A DNA stretch of 64,000 nt from Aneurinibacillus thermoaerophilus (GTDB lineage Bacteria > Bacillota > Bacilli > Aneurinibacillales > Aneurinibacillaceae). The stretch spans positions 1-64,000 of the forward strand of contig NZ_FNDE01000001.1 of NCBI RefSeq assembly GCF_900099925.1. Direction: 5' to 3'. The position numbers and the translations under genes are program-made. Each line of letters starts with the position of its first letter. The stretch's first letter is position 1. The notes beneath the pieces are model-generated. The model searched no databases and was not told the origin of the DNA. It saw nothing but the letters and a program-made list of their open reading frames with translations. Shown piece by piece: positions 62,811 to 64,000 of the stretch.

Positions 62811-64000
62811 TTGGAGTCATTCGTAATAGAGGGGGGAACCCCTCTTTCAGGAGAATTGCGCATTCAAGGCGCAAAGAATGCGGCACTTCCGATTCTTGCG
62901 GCTACCGTGCTGACCGGAGGTTCCTACACCATCTACGATGTACCCCGTCTCTCTGATATTGATGTAATGCTTAAGATTTTGACAAAACTTGGTGCCGTAT
63001 GCAGTCATACAGGAACGACTGTTCACGTAGATACGACGAATCTTTCTTCTTCGTTTGTTCCACAAGATCTAATGGGGCAGATGCGTTCTTCTATCTTTTT
63101 AATGGGGCCGCTTTTGGCGAGATTCGGGCAAGTGACGCTTTCACGTCCGGGCGGCTGTGCTATCGGGGAGAGGCGCATCAATCTTCATCTTAAAGGATTG
63201 AAAGCTCTCGGAGCCACAATTACGACTCAAGACGGATTGATTCATTGTACAGCTAATAAGCTCAAAGGTAGCGTCATCTTTCTTGATTATCCGAGTGTCG
63301 GAGCTACGGAGAACATTATGATGGGAGCGGTGTTGGCAAAAGGGGAGACCATTCTTTCCAATGCAGCGCGTGAACCGGAAATTATCGATTTGCAAAATTT
63401 CCTTAACCGTTTGGGCGCGCGCGTACGCGGCGCTGGAACGGATCGGATTATCATCGAAGGGGTCTCCCGACTTCATGCCACAGATTATCAGGTGATTCCC
63501 GATCGGATTGTAACCGGGACGATGATGCTGGCGGCGGCTATTACACGCGGAAGCATTACTTTGCGAAACGTCAACCCAATGCATCTTGTGTCTTTGTTAG
63601 ATGTTGTCAAACAAAGCGGTGTTGAAATCACATATGGGCATGATATAATTACGGTAAAGGCCAGCAGATCATTTCGCGCCATTGATCGAATTATGACGGC
63701 ACCCTATCCTGGATTTCCAACCGACATGCAATCTCAGATGATGGCGTTTCTTTCACTGGCACGAGGATGCAGTATCATTAAAGAGACGGTGTTTGACGGG
63801 AGATTCCGGCATGTGAATGAATTATGTCGGTTGGGTGCTGATATTTACGTGGATTTGAATACGGCTTTTATTCGTGGTGTGCCGCGTTTATCGGGCGCGG
63901 TAGTAGAAGCAACTGATTTGCGAGCCGGTGCGGCGCTGATTATTGCCGGGCTCGCTGCGGAAGGAGAAACGAGAGTGACGCAATCCTATCATATTGATCG
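62811..64000 (+). CDS. murA: UDP-GlcNAc 1-carboxyvinyltransferase MurA (runs off the window)
   Basis: At least 396 residues; the 3' end is beyond the window. EPT-synthase fold, first committed step of peptidoglycan synthesis. GELRIQGAKNAALPILAA near the start, catalytic Cys116 in RPGGCAIGERRINLH (fosfomycin target), PDRIVTGTMM, and APYPGFPTDMQSQMMA. TTG start with ACGGAGGTGAA ahead of it, 15 bases after murB. Bacillales carry two MurA paralogues; the one behind murB is typical of Brevibacillus and B. cereus relatives. Confidence 0.94.
   Translation, partial: MESFVIEGGTPLSGELRIQGAKNAALPILAATVLTGGSYTIYDVPRLSDIDVMLKILTKLGAVCSHTGTTVHVDTTNLSSSFVPQDLMGQMRSSIFLMGPLLARFGQVTLSRPGGCAIGERRINLHLKGLKALGATITTQDGLIHCTANKLKGSVIFLDYPSVGATENIMMGAVLAKGETILSNAAREPEIIDLQNFLNRLGARVRGAGTDRIIIEGVSRLHATDYQVIPDRIVTGTMMLAAAITRGSITLRNVNPMHLVSLLDVVKQSGVEITYGHDIITVKASRSFRAIDRIMTAPYPGFPTDMQSQMMAFLSLARGCSIIKETVFDGRFRHVNELCRLGADIYVDLNTAFIRGVPRLSGAVVEATDLRAGAALIIAGLAAEGETRVTQSYHID

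Noticed and set aside
1-64000. CRISPR arrays, tRNA or rRNA genes, prophage
   Set aside because: No regularly spaced repeats, no cloverleaf or rRNA sequence, and no phage structural or integrase genes were seen on either strand.

Overview
The window is one contiguous stretch of chromosome from an endospore-forming member of the Bacillales. The evidence is spo0A, spoIVB, spoVD, spoVE, an RsfA-type prespore regulator and a Spo0E-type phosphatase, together with bacillithiol synthesis (bshC), an AhrC-type ArgR and MgsR. The mix of Bacillus-like proteins with a Paenibacillaceae-like order (tlyA-nadK-argR-recN) and frequent TTG/GTG starts suggests a genus near Aneurinibacillus or Brevibacillus. That genus assignment is inference. 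No rRNA, tRNA, CRISPR array or prophage was seen.

Layout. (1) 0.1-9.8 kb: xseB-ispA-dxs-tlyA-nadK-argR-recN-spoIVB-spo0A, all on the plus strand. It covers isoprenoid supply, NADP, arginine control, DNA repair and entry into sporulation. spo0A has its own region with 0A boxes and a sigma-H-like promoter. (2) 9.8-26.3 kb: single genes on both strands. These include a 28-residue membrane peptide, a Spo0E-like phosphatase convergent to spo0A, a PHP phosphoesterase, a YutG-type protein, superoxide dismutase, several DUF proteins, a MarR regulator and a CcoG-like membrane protein without ferredoxin modules. The polyamine genes speA and speD lie here, speA beside a dual-function SR1-type RNA encoding SR1P, as in B. 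subtilis. (3) 26.3-34.2 kb: a scattered 'yla' block (ylaH, ylaL, ylaJ, ylaK/phoH2). It is interrupted by a sigma-54 activator with its own palindromic sites, a -24/-12 promoter and a structured apparently non-coding segment, and by a group IIC intron with a damaged maturase. (4) 34.2-41.4 kb: the yqgX/yqgY/yqgZ(mgsR) neighbourhood, a CcoS-like protein, a MidA-type methyltransferase, a SufR-like regulator, a 5'-3' exonuclease, an enoyl-CoA hydratase and rsfA. (5) 41.5-46.3 kb: an operon of biotin carboxylase, biotin carrier, HMG-CoA lyase and carboxyltransferase (leucine/acyl-CoA catabolism), followed by a TetR regulator. (6) 46.5-64 kb: bshC, an S-adenosylhomocysteine hydrolase, then the division/cell-wall cluster (mraZ remnant, rsmH, ftsL, pbpB, spoVD, murE, mraY, murD, spoVE, murG, murB, murA), running off the right edge inside murA.

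Most notable: the sigma-54 activator/UAS/promoter/structured-RNA unit at 27.1-29.7 kb; a riboswitch-like leader of speD; a three-copy intergenic hairpin repeat with covariation; a broken mraZ beside intact-looking MraZ boxes; and a group IIC intron placed exactly behind a terminator and abutting the ylaJ stop codon. All calls come from reading the sequence and from remembered family features; no database search was run.
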